Below are positions 1-9,874 of a stretch of DNA of 33,175 nt, piece after piece. Both the position numbers and the translations under genes were made by a program. The notes below the pieces were generated by a model. The model was not told the DNA's origin. It saw only the letters and a list, made by a program, of their open reading frames with translations, and searched no databases. Source of the stretch: Silene noctiflora (lineage: Eukaryota > Streptophyta > Magnoliopsida > Caryophyllales > Caryophyllaceae); NCBI GenBank assembly GCA_009801015.1, contig VHZZ01015287.1, positions 12,730 through 45,904 on the forward strand, written 5' to 3'. Each line of letters starts with the position of its first letter. Within the stretch, counting starts at the first letter, position 1.

Positions 1-238
1 CTATTTTAAGAAATAAGAATGAAAATAAAATAAATGAAATATAATTCAGTTTTACGAAATAAGAAATAAAGTAGAACCTTTGAAATCTAAGAAATGAAGA
101 ACGAAATATGACTTATAAAATAATTACATTTCAAAAATAATTAAATACTTTTATAAACAATTTATCCAAATTCCCAAAATTTATTATAAAATATATGTTG
201 ACTTACGTTGACCTCATCCAAAAATACGGGGTATTACA
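1..238 (+). repeat. 3' end of an LTR from another gypsy-type element
   Basis: The stretch is AT-rich, with loose repeats of GAAATAAGAAATAAA, and ends in ACGGGGTATTACA at 226-238. That ending is typical of chromovirus-type Ty3/gypsy LTRs, which commonly run TGTAAYACC...GGTRTTACA. At 239 the sequence switches to DNA matching position 5644 of the LTR at 4253-6136. The junction therefore looks like a different LTR inserted into, or joined to, the LARD-1 5' LTR. The start lies outside the window, so a solo LTR and a full element cannot be told apart. The family is inferred from the terminus only. Confidence 0.5.
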
Positions 239-731
239 ATGGGTAACCTGGCAGGGCTACACACCTCGGTGTGTAGTCGGTTACTGGTTACTTTTGGAGT
301 TTGGAGGATGGTTACTACAGTTTGGATTGGATTGTGTATTTGTGATTTCTTAAATTGGTTATGCAATTGACTGACCTCGTTATTGTTTTCAAAACTGTGG
401 TGATTCACTCGGGGATGGTGAGTAGTTGGTTTAGCAGGTATTGGATGTGGATGTAGCTCGCGGGATATGGACGGGGCAGAGTCATCACATGTTCTTTAGC
501 TAGCTTCCGCAGTCATCTTAGACATTAACTTTTCACTTTGTTTTCCTTTCGTATTTCTATCACAATTTTGGGTTAGTTTTCAGTTAGTGTTAGATTAAAC
601 AGTTTTGCACTTGTAATAAATGTTCTATTATGGCCCATTTGATATACTTTACCTCGGTCAACCGAGATGGTAGCACTTCGATTTGCTAAGGTGGTCTTTG
701 GTAAGACACTTTGGTGTATGGAGGTATAACA
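239..731 (+). repeat. 5' LTR, 3' portion, of LARD-1
   Basis: These 493 bases match 5644-6136 almost throughout, with scattered substitutions; both share the run ATGGATGTGGATGTAGCTCG and the TTTACCTCGG...CCGAGATGGTAGCACTTCG block. The copy ends in GGTATAACA, immediately followed by a tRNA primer site, which fixes it as the 5' LTR. Only the last quarter of the roughly 1.88 kb LTR is present, because 1-238 belongs to another LTR. Substitutions between the two LTR copies suggest an old insertion. Confidence 0.8.
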
Positions 732-734
732 AAG

Positions 735-746
735 TGGTATCAGAGT
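735..746 (+). promoter_or_regulatory. Primer binding site, initiator-Met tRNA type
   Basis: TGGTATCAGAGT starts three bases after the 5' LTR end and differs by one base from the usual plant TGGTATCAGAGC, complementary to the 3' end of initiator methionine tRNA. This is where minus-strand DNA synthesis would begin. The following GACGATTTTGGAACCTAAA recurs, reverse-complemented, next to the LTR at 27131, linking LARD-1 and LARD-2 as one family. Confidence 0.85.
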
Positions 747-1000
747 GACGATTTTGGAACCTAAAACCAATGAACAAAATGAACATAGGGTGTCTAACTA
801 AAATGAACCCGGGTATGAGTTTTTTAGAGCATAGTATATGATGTGAGTTGGATGGAAGTTGTTTGGAGTATATGATCAATGTGTTGGAATGTATTAGCAT
901 AGTTGTTGGAATGTATGGTTCCGTGTTTAGTAACATGTTGCTAGGATATGTGTTATTATATATATATGTTTAAGTATGAGGGTAGTTCAGACTTGGCATG

Positions 1001-1319
1001 ATTCGACTGAGTGAGGGGAAATCGACCGAGTATGGGCTACTCGACCGAGCCCCTGGCACTCGACCGAGTGGGTATTTTATGTTTCTGGACAATAGCTTCT
1101 GGTAGTTGTTGACTCGACCGAGTGAGTATAGCACTCAACCGAGTTGCGTGTACTCGACCCAGTACATAGTGTACTCGACCGAGTACGTTTTCTTGTAGAT
1201 CTGGTTAGGTTATGAAGTGGTTGCACTCGACCGAGTACACATGGGACTCGACCGAGTGGCTTGTACTCGACCGAGTCGCTTGTACTCGACCGAGTGTCTT
1301 TGGACACATGACCGAGTAC
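1001..1319 (+). repeat. Array of CACTCGACCGAGTG-type palindromes in the LARD-1 leader
   Basis: About 13 copies of an ACTCGACCGAGT-like palindrome lie in 319 bases, starting roughly 270 bases after the LTR end. Several have perfect dyad arms with flanking bases, for example GTACTCGACCGAGTAC; others carry one or two changes, such as CACTCAACCGAGTTG. Spacers are irregular in length and sequence, unlike a satellite or CRISPR array. The same motif recurs inside the 3' LTR at 4281-4414. Confidence 0.9.
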
Positions 1320-3970
1320 CTATTGTGGGCGGCTGATGTCTTGTTTTAAGTCGTAGGCTATATGCATACGTTTGTCTTGGGTCTTAAAGAATTCTTTTAC
1401 ATATATGTTGATTTTGATGTGTAAGTTATCAGATCCTATGGCGTGGCGAGTACCACCTTATGAAGGGTATGAGTTTAGAGGAGAGGACATGTGGTTATAC
1501 GTGGTTGTGATGGATGGTGGAAAGAGGAAGTGAAGTTGATGAGTTTATTGAGGCAAGGAGCACATTTTGTGAGGTATGGTGTGTGATATAGTCGTGGGCT
1601 TCAGTAATGTTGTGAAAAGCGTTTATGGTCGAGTGATGATGTGATTGGTAATGTAAGTCCGAGGAATGCGAGAATAAGAAGTTTGAAATGGGGGATGTGA
1701 AATGTGATAAATTGGGATATGTAGGGATTTCTGGAGGGAGATGATTATGACAATGTTGGTTGAGGATATGTGTAATGGAAGGTCGTGATAGAAAAAGGAA
1801 AAAAATGGTGTTTAGTGAGCTAAGACCGATGAATGCCGGAATGTGGATTTGTTTGTAGTGGTTTTGTTTGGGAATTTAGATTATTAAGAGGTGAGCCTAG
1901 TGTGTAGTTCCTTGGGAAGGTAACGGTATGAGTTGAATTATGGTTTGTGAAGATATTAAGGAAAGGTATAATTGATTAAAGAGTAATACTAGAAAGTGTG
2001 GACTTATTAGTCGTGAGTATGAGTGAGTAGCATGCGAAGAAAGACTATTGATAAGAAAGAATGGGAAATTGCTCATATGAATTAACGAAATTTGAGTTTT
2101 GGTGCCATGAGAAGGTAACCGGATAACTGAAGAGTTGGGTAATGGGATTAATGAGTTGAGTGGATTATGGGTGTTGCCAAGTGTAATGGGATAAGAAGGA
2201 TGGTAGTAAGTCGAGTGTATGTTCACAAAAGTTATGGGACATGAAAGTAAGGAATCATGGAGATTTATGGTACTATCATGAGTGTGTGAGTTAAGGGTTA
2301 TATTGGAATTTCAGGACAACATGTCAGTCATGAGTTTTGAAGAATTAAGGGAGTAAGAAGTTGGTAGACTATTGGCATGGTAGGAGACTTTGGTGGTAAG
2401 TTAAGAGAGTAAGATGATCACATACATAATTAGTATGGAATTTGGGGTAATATGGTTGACAAGGTTAATTGAGTTTTCTATAGGGAATTGGTATTCATGG
2501 TTGCGAGGTAGCATAAGGTGTTGACATAGAGAGCGTTGATCGGAAGTTGAGTATTGGTTATATGGTCACATTGGTCAAGTGGTGGTAATTATGCGTATTG
2601 GAAAAAGGTGTTATGAAGGGCATATAAGTTTAACCTCGTGTGAGAGATATTTATTATCAAGTGGTAACTTACGTGATCGGGATTGGCTAGTTAGATTTGA
2701 TTATGGGTCTATGATGTGTGTAAGTGATTGTGAGAGGCTATGATCCCAAAAGTAATGGTATGGTATGATAGTTATAAAGTTGTTATCTTGTTATTCCGTG
2801 TAATATGTGGTATTTTGTGATCCAGTAAGACGATATCGAAAAAGGGTAATGGGTAGTTGTATGAGTCGTGAGATGATCGTTATGTCAGAACTTTGCTTAT
2901 TGGGAAAGTGGTTGTTGTGTTCCGGATTGCGAACCGGGAACGGTAATCCGTGTTGCGATGCGGGTACTTTCGCGCTGCGGTGCGACTGTTGGTGGCGGTG
3001 TTGCGATGCCGTCATCGCTTGTGGTGGAGTAGGCGAAATAATTGTGAGACAAACTTTTCGAAAGGATATATCAGTTTAGTATGGGCATATAGATTGTTGT
3101 TTTGTTATTGCTATTTCCTATGATTTTCAGCTTGTAGGTGCGAGTAGAGTATAATAGGGAAGGTAAGTTGCACATGTGGTCGTTGTTGTTATAGTTACGG
3201 TAATATCTTGTTGGTGAAACATAGTTATGGGAGGTTATTGGAGTACTTTCGATCCTATGTTAGATGAGGCATTTGTTGACATAGTTGTGGCAAGTAAATA
3301 GTGGGCCATGTGTGTAGTGAGCTAGAAGTTGGAGGTGAAACATGTGTGTACGGAATGTTGGGAATTAATATCATGGTAAGTTATGCACGAGTTTGCCTTA
3401 GTAAGAAAAGGGAAATTTGAGGATCAAGTGGGTGTGTAACCAAGTTTGAGTCGTGAGTGATGTTTTGGGGTTAGATGCGTGAATAGAAAGGAATGTGGTT
3501 GTGCAGTAAAGTTGAAGAGTTAAAGTAGTGGTTATGCTCGAGATTTTGTGGTAAATGTTAGGTGGTGTGCGGAGTGATTGGAGGTATATAACTATTAGAA
3601 GACGAGAGCCTTGGATATGGGTATGGTTGTCGGTGTTGCGGTTATAGTTAGCTAACAGTGACATGAGCGGGTGATAATGGGAGGGAATCACTAAGGATCT
3701 GGTACTAGTCGGGTTATGAGAAAGTAACAATTATCTTCAGAGGAGTAGGATGCGGCAAAGAGAGTTTGATGGTTTTGCATGTTGCGGTATATTTGGAAGT
3801 TTTGACTTTTGGTGTAGAATAACGGATGGAATTGTGGTTGATATAATTAAAGGTAAAGGTTGCTTGTAGTAGTATGTATTTTATATGTATGATTATGGAG
3901 TAAGGTTGTAGGTGAGTAGGGGTGCGATAGTGTTGATGGTTTTGGGTGGTGACGTTTATGAGTGTGAGTA

Positions 3971-4010
3971 AACTTCGAGGGCGAAGTTCATTTTTAAGGG
4001 TGGTAGAATG
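3971..4010 (+). repeat. First polypurine tract with LTR-start-like TG
   Basis: CTTCGAGGGCGAAGTTC is followed by TTTTTAAGGGTGGTAGAA and then TGTAACA at 4009. This resembles the conserved segment just upstream of 3' LTRs in chromovirus-type gypsy elements. No recognisable LTR body follows, and a second copy of the module lies about 245 bases downstream at the real LTR start. Confidence 0.6.
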
Positions 4011-4217
4011 TAACATTTCATTTTGGTAGTCGTTCTTGCTTGAGGGATTGTATTGGTGGAATTAGATAAGGCCATTCTATGGTTGATGTTATGTTGTGAG
4101 CTGCGTTGTTGAGGTAGGCGTTGTTGGGTGAATTAGTGTCAAGGATGGAGGCTGAGAGTTGAGTGGTGTTGGATAGTGGAGTGGTAGGTGGGCATGTTAT
4201 GCAGGTATAAGTATGAA

Positions 4218-4252
4218 TTTCGAGGACGAAGTTCGTTTTAAGGAGGCAAGAC
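4218..4252 (+). promoter_or_regulatory. Polypurine tract abutting the LARD-1 3' LTR
   Basis: TTTCGAGGACGAAGTTC followed by AAGGAGGCAAGAC directly precedes TATAATACC, a TGTAATACC-type LTR start with one change. By family knowledge this purine run primes plus-strand synthesis. Its position sets the 3' LTR start at 4253. Confidence 0.75.
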
Positions 4253-4280
4253 TATAATACCACAGACTTCTGAGTATAGG

Positions 4281-4414
4281 GAACTCAGTCGAGTGGGGGA
4301 TACTCGACCAAGTGTGTCGGTCAGGTTTCTATTTTGGCTGAACTCACCCGAGCTTGGTGGTACTCGGTCTAGTGTGGCGTACTCGGTCGAGTATTTCAGG
4401 TACTCGACCGAGTG
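4281..4414 (+). repeat. Palindrome array in LTR U3 (LARD-1)
   Basis: Six copies of an ACTCGRYCGAGT-like motif, from CTCAGTCGAGTG to ACTCGACCGAGTGC, lie near the LTR start and end 52 bases before the TATA-like box. That is the usual place for enhancer elements in an LTR, so binding of a dimeric factor is possible. This function is inferred. Confidence 0.85.
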
Positions 4415-4465
4415 CCTAGTTCAGTTACGTTAATTTATGCTGTTTTGGTTAAGGTGATTGGAGAA

Positions 4466-4475
4466 GTATAAATAT
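4466..4475 (+). promoter_or_regulatory. TATA-like box of the LARD-1 LTR
   Basis: GTATAAATAT lies downstream of the palindrome array, followed within about 30-40 bases by a T/C-rich stretch as expected of a leader. It is the only good TATA element in the first 300 bases of the LTR and probably marks the U3/R boundary. Confidence 0.6.
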
Positions 4476-4611
4476 GGAGTAATCAGTTTCTAAAATCATT
4501 TTTCACAAATCTAAACTACGTTTCATTCTTCTCTAATCATCGTCATCATCTCCTAAGCCTATATTGATAGATTGTGGGTTCTTGCATCTCGCTTCCGTGT
4601 CAATAGCGTGG

Positions 4612-4926
4612 GTAAGTCTCTAGTATTTCTGATTTCAGTTTATGGTTATTATTTAGAGTTGATGCAAACCCTAATTTGGGTCGGGTTGGGGGTAGATATT
4701 GATTATGTTGGTTGTGATTAGTATTGTTTGATTACCATTGATGTAGGTGGCAATGTGGTACTCGTTGTGTGTTTGTATGATTGGCTGCAGTGTGACGGAT
4801 TGCGAAAAGGTAGGGTTTCCCTACTCAGTTGGTTGTATAATTGATTATAAAATGTGATTGTGACTGATGGATTGGCATTGTTATCAGTGGGATTGTGATT
4901 ATACTATTGATTGGTTACTGTTGTAG
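4612..4926 (+). other. Candidate GT-AG intron inside the LTR leader
   Basis: A consensus donor, GCGTGG then GTAAGTCTC, occurs about 140 bases after the TATA-like box. A good acceptor, TTACTGTTGTAG then GACC, occurs 315 bases from the donor. The enclosed DNA is T/G-rich with few C, as plant introns often are, while the DNA after the acceptor turns C-rich. Splicing is inferred from sequence alone. Confidence 0.4.
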
Positions 4927-6136
4927 GACCTTGTTCGGGAGATGGTTCCAACCCCATGATCGTCTCTTGTGGCTTCATCCTCACATTCTCTTTACGGTCA
5001 CCATACACGACCCAATTCCCTTCCTTCTTTCCACGAATTTCCGGTCACCGGTGCACCAACCACCGCGTCCGGCCACCACAACACCATCAATAGGTGCGCC
5101 CGCCACCCAGGAATACAGCCCTACCATCCACTAGCCACGACACTCATCATACGCCAATTACCACTCGTCTTAAGACCTAAAACAAAACACGGTTTAACTA
5201 CCCACCACCGCCGTTCTAACGGTCAACAAACGGTCAACGTGGGGTCTCTATCACCTATGCTATGTCACGACCACCATCCACGTCCAAGGGTAGGTCCACG
5301 ACAGTCATCACAGCCTTATTTAATTAAAATAATTATAAGACGGTTTATGAATGATATAATAAACGATGAAATAAACGATTTTAAGACGGTTTAATAAAAT
5401 TACACGTTCGAGGCAAAATAGGGCTTTGTGAAATTCTGAAAAGTACTTTGAGGCTCGCCTTTGAATTATGAATAAAGTAGGTCATATAATAAGGTATTTA
5501 TAATAGCTTAAAAATAATAATTTGGGAAAAAATAGGATTCCCATAACATGTGCACATTAATGAGCTGGGTTCGCTCGTTGCGATGAGCGGGGCTTAGGTG
5601 GTACGACTGCGGTCTCCATTGGCGGCGAGGGTTACATGTTGCGATGGGTAAACTGGCAGGGCTACACACCTCTATGTGTGGTCGGTTACTGGTTAATTTT
5701 GGGGTTTGGAGGATGGTTACTACAGTTTGGATTGGATTGTGTATTTGTGATTTCGTATATTGGTTATGCAGTTGATTGACTCCGTTATTGTTTTCAAAAC
5801 AGTGGTGATCCATTCGGGGATGATGAGTAGTTGGTTTAGCAGGTATTGGATGTGGATGTAGCTCGCGGGATATGGACGGGGCAGAGTCATCACATGTTCT
5901 TTAGCTAGCTTTCGCGGTCATCTTAAACACTAGCTTTTCACTTTGTTTTTATTTCAGAGTTGTATCACAGTTTTGGGTTGGTTTTCAGTTTGTGTTTGAT
6001 TAAACAGTTTTGCAATTTTAATAAATGTTCTATTATTGTCCATTTGATATACTTTACCTCGGGAAACCGAGATGGTAGCACTTCGATATGCTAAGATGAT
6101 CTTTGGTAAGACACTTTGGTGTATGGGGGTGTTACA

Positions 6137-6864
6137 CTCATAATCCTCACAAATTCGATCCTAAACCCATATGGGGGTGTTACACTAAGACTCGCTCTTC
6201 ACTTTATGTGCATCACCCGGGCATAAGAATTGGCCTAGTTTCATTACCAACATTCATATCTAGGAAAGAAGCTGGAACCTTTACCGAGCTTGACCGTGCA
6301 TATGTTGGGTCTCACTTAAACGTCCATGGCTCCTACAAGTCCACATATAACGTTATTCAATTGTTGTGGGATCGATGGATTAATTTGGATGGAGGAAAGG
6401 AGAAGTTTACCTTCATAGTTAATGGAGGATTGACGACAAATCTAGGAAAACATTTTAACCCCAATTTCAATGAACACAATACTTACAAGCCTATTCTTAG
6501 GGGTACTCTTATTTTTGAGAAGTTGTTATTTTGTCGCCTTAATTGGATCAAACGAGAAAATTCCACCACAAGAATCGAATGGTTGATAAAAGGTTCCACC
6601 TTCATTTCCCGACCCCGTGCGAAATTCTACCGCCTTAGCAAACATAAAGTGAGCTATCTAGTTCCAGTATTATCCATTGATAGACCGTTAGAGCATGGGC
6701 AATCATCCTCCCAACAACAAGTGACTCCTTCTACATTGATTGCGATACCTCCATTTCCTTATGAGGATCAACCATTTACGCACAAGGACCTGAATGTTGT
6801 GCAAATGAATGACTACTTAACGGGTTTGATGCAACAATTTCATGTTGAGATGCATAGGGACTGA
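6137..6864 (+). pseudogene. Athila-like 3' ORF remnant, function unrecognised
   Basis: An open frame of roughly 240 codons runs from the LTR junction to a TGA ending at 6864. An in-frame ATG at 6103 lies in the neighbouring LTR, so the native start is missing and was presumably cut off by the LARD-1 insertion. The protein is hydrophilic with many aromatic and basic residues (for example GIRIGLVSLPTFISR and LLWDRWINLDGGKEKF) and shows no RT, integrase, protease or zinc-knuckle motif. I do not recognise the family with certainty. An acidic tail follows, and a TTGAGGACAATGTT motif lies beyond it, as downstream of the last ORF in Athila elements; so I infer the gag-like or env-like ORF of such an element. 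A transposase-related host ORF is an alternative. Confidence 0.4.
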
Positions 6865-7200
6865 GTAAATAACTATTATGCTTAATATCCAGCCTTTATA
6901 ACTTGGTTATACAAGCGCTCCTTGACTCTAAACGACCCTTACCGGATTGGGTGGATAGACTAATTTTCTTCCCTACCTTAAATTAAGCAAAATGAGGACA
7001 TATAAATGATGGAAGTCGAAGATGAGGAAGCAAGTGAAGAGGGTGAAGATAGCAATGAAATTGACGATGACGAAAGTGATTATGGGAATGATGATAATGA
7101 TAATATGAGGAGAGCGGTAACGATGATGATAACAGCATCGACGATGATAGTGATGAGGCTACGGTTAATAATGATGTTGCTGGATGACTAGGAGAGAAAG
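6865..7200 (+). pseudogene. Acidic C-terminal tail of the preceding ORF, frameshifted
   Basis: After stops at 6865-7000, positions 7006-7110 encode an Asp/Glu-rich stretch (EDEEASEEGEDSNEIDDDES). A frame change near 7110 lets the acidic run continue (DDDNSIDDDSDEATVNN) to a stop near 7186. GAT repeats make it slippage-prone. Continuous acidity across two frames suggests one former tail broken by an indel. The role is unknown. Confidence 0.4.
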
Positions 7201-7758
7201 TAAAATAAAGGGGAATGGTCATCCAATGGTGGAAGGTGGCTCCTTAAGCATCCATACCTTGGACTCTATGTAAGCTTCCACCTTCCACCTTTTAATCTCA
7301 TGTTTTATTTAAACTTCATGTAGTATTGCATTTCAGGTTTAGTATTGCATATTTAGAGTCAATTTGGACTCTTCATGAGTTAGGAAGCCTTAGTACCATC
7401 GAAAGGCTTGCACCTAATTAGCAATATAAAGGTGCTAACAATTTTTCTCCCAAAAGAAAAATCAAAATTGACTAATTGCATTTCACGCATGCCTTTGTGG
7501 CCAAACTCCCCCAATTATTTGCACTAGAGATAGTGTTGTGATATGTTTGGGGAAGTTTGATCACAAGCAATCAGAGTCCATTCAAATTGGCTCTCCGAAC
7601 AATCGAAAGCATGCTTCATTTTAGCTTAGGTGCATCATTTATAATAAATGACATTTTAGTTAGTTGCATTTAGATAAATCATGCATTTTATCTAATTCAT
7701 GTAAAGCATTTGCACTGTTATTTCAATTCCAATATCTAAAAGTCCAAAAATAGGTTAT
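7201..7758 (+). mobile_element. Non-coding 3' region of the Athila-like element, first part
   Basis: No ORF is supported here. The stretch has T-rich, repeated phrases such as TAGTATTGCATTTCAGG and TAGTATTGCATATTTAG, as in non-coding DNA between the last ORF and the polypurine tract of Athila-type elements. It ends in GTTAT (7754-7758), which recurs at 9266-9270 around the inserted solo LTR, so it continues at 9271. Confidence 0.45.
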
Positions 7759-9265
7759 TGACAGACTAATCGCACACCTAATAAAAAATAAACCAACTCG
7801 CATAAACTAATGTAGCAAAGGAAGTCGGGATCGTATCCACAGGGAGACAATTGTGTTCTATTTGCTAATGTAAGTCCATCTCAGTAACAAAATTGAGGGG
7901 TTTGTTTTGTTTGTTTTTTAAACTACGAGTTGTGAAAGGAAGAGTAAAAGGGATTAAAAAACAATGAGTGTAACAAATATAGGGGGGAAATAGCTAGGAC
8001 TTTCGGTTCACCACGGTCTATAACATTCAAAAGCATAAGTCAATGGTCAGCACAATTACGGTCTGAAGGGTAATGAACAGGTTCTCTCGGTCCACTATTC
8101 ACCCTAGGATATTTCTAATTTGCTCTCGCTCTAATTAGGGTATTCTATTGTTCGTAGCAAGTCTCTACTCCTTCTCATCACTCAATCCAGGTTAAGGTTC
8201 AACAATATGGTCAATTCATCACATGCATTTAATTAATTAAACTGCAATTAAGATGCTATCATTAACTATTCAAACCAATAAATACACCAGATCTAATAAC
8301 ATATATAACAAAATAATGTCATATAACCGTGGTTCCCCTAGATCCTAGCATAAGAGAATTAGTTATGCATAATAATATTAACTAAAATAATACTAATAAG
8401 ATTGTTTATGGAAATTGAATTAAACATGACGAATAAATAAGAAAAGCAATTAAACAAAAACAACATAAATAAAGAGAAGGGAAAACAAAGGAAATAAGGA
8501 GAAAGAATTTAAATAAAGAGCAAAGATTTATTGATTACCCAAGAAAATAAAGATTAAAGTTTCAGATCTAAAAGTTAAAGCCAAAAGTAACGTAGTAAAT
8601 GTTTAGCAGTATGAAAAGATAACTAAAGTGATTTCTCGCCCTCTCTTAAATAATAAGAGACGTCGATAACTTCCTAAAAACTAATGGGCCGAGTTAAACA
8701 AGTTTAAAACTCGCCTAATAACAAAACTGGTCGATCGACCAACAGTACCAATCGATCGACCAGTTGTCTTTGCGCATTTCCTACAACGCGCACTGAACTT
8801 CAAACGACTGCCATTTCTTCGTTGTTTGAGAAAATAAGGCATTTTCAGTGGCGTTGGAAAGCTAACAGGATAAGCTTTCACCTCCAATTTTAATCACTGG
8901 ATTATCATTTGTAGAACTCGAGTTATGGCTCTTCAAAGTAGGCAGTAGTAATGTGAAGTTCATAATATCACTCCAAACTATCACCAATTACTAAGTAAGG
9001 GTCTAATTCAATCCTTAACCTCTTCACATGTACGATAAGCTTCCTTAGGAGTAGGAAGTCCGATCTATAGCTCTTATAAATCTCCATGTGCTTGTGAATC
9101 GGCTCAAAATGCGCAACCAAGTGTTATTTCCTACAAAACAAATATGAATACACCGAAATAGCAAATGACGAGAATTTGACACTGAAATAGCTTCAAAGAG
9201 CATCTAATGTGCATAGAAATGTGTGCCAAAATGGTAAGAAACGTGATTATAAAATGCACACATCA
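7759..9265 (-). repeat. Solo LTR (1507 bp), TSD GTTAT
   Basis: The segment starts TGACAGACT and ends CACACATCA, and is flanked by perfect 5-base direct repeats, GTTAT at 7754-7758 and 9266-9270. No internal domain is present, so it is a solo LTR left by LTR-LTR recombination. Orientation is minus: the GTCGGGATCGTATCCACAGG block, which sits near the 3' end of Athila/Tat LTRs, is at the left, and a TATA-like TTATTTAAG on the minus strand lies near 8645-8655. Palindromes at 8725-8765 lie upstream of that box. A box ATTTCCTACAAAACA at 9126-9140 is shared with other LTRs here. Confidence 0.85.
8725..8765 (-). repeat. Palindrome pair TGGTCGATCGACCA in solo LTR
   Basis: TGGTCGATCGACCA (8728-8741) is a perfect 14-base palindrome, followed by ATCGATCGACCAGTT. 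The 41-base block is itself an inverted repeat, with arms AACTGGTCGATCGA and TCGATCGACCAGTT. It lies about 70 bases upstream, on the minus strand, of a TATA-like box. Confidence 0.85.
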
Positions 9266-9874
9266 GTTATCTCTTTCAAAAATTTGAAAAACCAAAAACT
9301 GTTTTTTCATTTTAAGTAAATCTTCAAAAATTCCAAAAACATGTTATTTACTTTTTATTCCTTATCCTTTTGTACATTGAGGACAATGTTCCTAATAAGT
9401 GTGAGGATGATAATTCACATTCTAAAACCTATAGAAATTTGAAATTTTTTGAAAAGTCCCAAAAATATGTTATTTTTTTTATAAAAAATCAAAAAATCCT
9501 AGAAATTTGAATATTTCAAAAACTCAAAAACATGTAATTTAGTTTAGGTAATGTAGAATTGTATATAGTTGTGTGTTTGTTACTCTAATCACATAGGTAC
9601 AACACCTCATTTGAGACATTATAAAAGGGAACATAGGGACGACCCTTTCTCTTCTCAAAGCAAGAAAGGGAATTACGCAATCCTCTAGTGTCTTTTAACA
9701 CAATAGGGACCCCGTTCTTGACAAAACATTTAGTAATTAAGGACGAAAGTAGCCAAATTTGACACCATTTGGAGGTGATTTGCTTCCATCCTCTTAGAAT
9801 CGATAGTTTGTAAAACTAGTGCCTGTAATGGAGTATATGTCATTATATATTAAGAAGTATTAATAAAAGAACTG
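9266..9874 (+). mobile_element. 3' region of the Athila-like element with PPT-like motif
   Basis: After the second GTTAT the host element resumes. CATTGAGGACAATGTT at 9375-9390, then AAGTGTGAGGATGA, matches the conserved motif preceding the 3' LTR in Athila elements, where a G-rich run follows AAGTGTG; here that run is degraded. A/T-rich phrases of the AAAATTCCAAAAACATG type repeat on both sides. A 3' LTR should follow but I cannot define one before the MITE at 9875. Confidence 0.5.

Larger units (their letters stand above)
732..4252 (+). mobile_element. Non-coding internal region of LARD-1
   Basis: This 3.5 kb lies between the primer site and the polypurine tract, where an autonomous gypsy element would carry gag-pol. 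I find no gag, protease, RT, RNase H or integrase motif on either strand. The plus strand is strikingly G-rich and C-poor: positions 1501-1560 hold 26 G and 1 C. Long open frames on the minus strand across 1897-4016 follow from that skew, because few C on the plus strand means few CTA and TCA, hence few minus-strand TAG and TGA. They are not good genes. Long LTRs around a non-coding interior fit a LARD-type non-autonomous element, mobilised in trans if at all. An alternative is an autonomous element whose coding part was deleted. Confidence 0.65.
4253..6136 (+). repeat. Complete 3' LTR of LARD-1 (1884 bp)
   Basis: The LTR runs from TATAATACC, next to the polypurine tract, to GGGGGTGTTACA at 6136; its last 493 bases match the 5' copy. 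In order it holds a palindrome array (4281-4414), a TATA-like box (4466-4475), a likely leader with a GT-AG intron candidate (4612-4926), a C-rich block (about 4930-5330), an AT-rich block containing TAAGACGGTTTA twice, and the conserved 3' part. Open frames in the C-rich block lack recognisable homology. The right flank is CTCAT; the matching left flank lies outside the window. Confidence 0.8.

Noticed and set aside
1001-1319. CRISPR-like array
   Set aside because: Repeats are short palindromes with irregular, unrelated spacing, in a plant retroelement leader; there are no uniform spacers or cas genes.
1897-4016. Several minus-strand open frames of 70-110 codons as possible genes
   Set aside because: They follow from the plus-strand shortage of C, are rich in Ser, Thr, His and Leu without any motif, and lie inside the non-coding LARD-1 interior.
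4895-5394. Plus-strand frames with Pro/His-rich proteins in the LTR
   Set aside because: Three overlapping frames are open at once in a C-rich block, there is no recognisable domain, and the location is within LTR leader or U5 DNA.
7006-7191. Independent acidic protein gene
   Set aside because: The acidic run crosses two frames and fits a slippage-damaged tail of the upstream ORF better than a separate gene.
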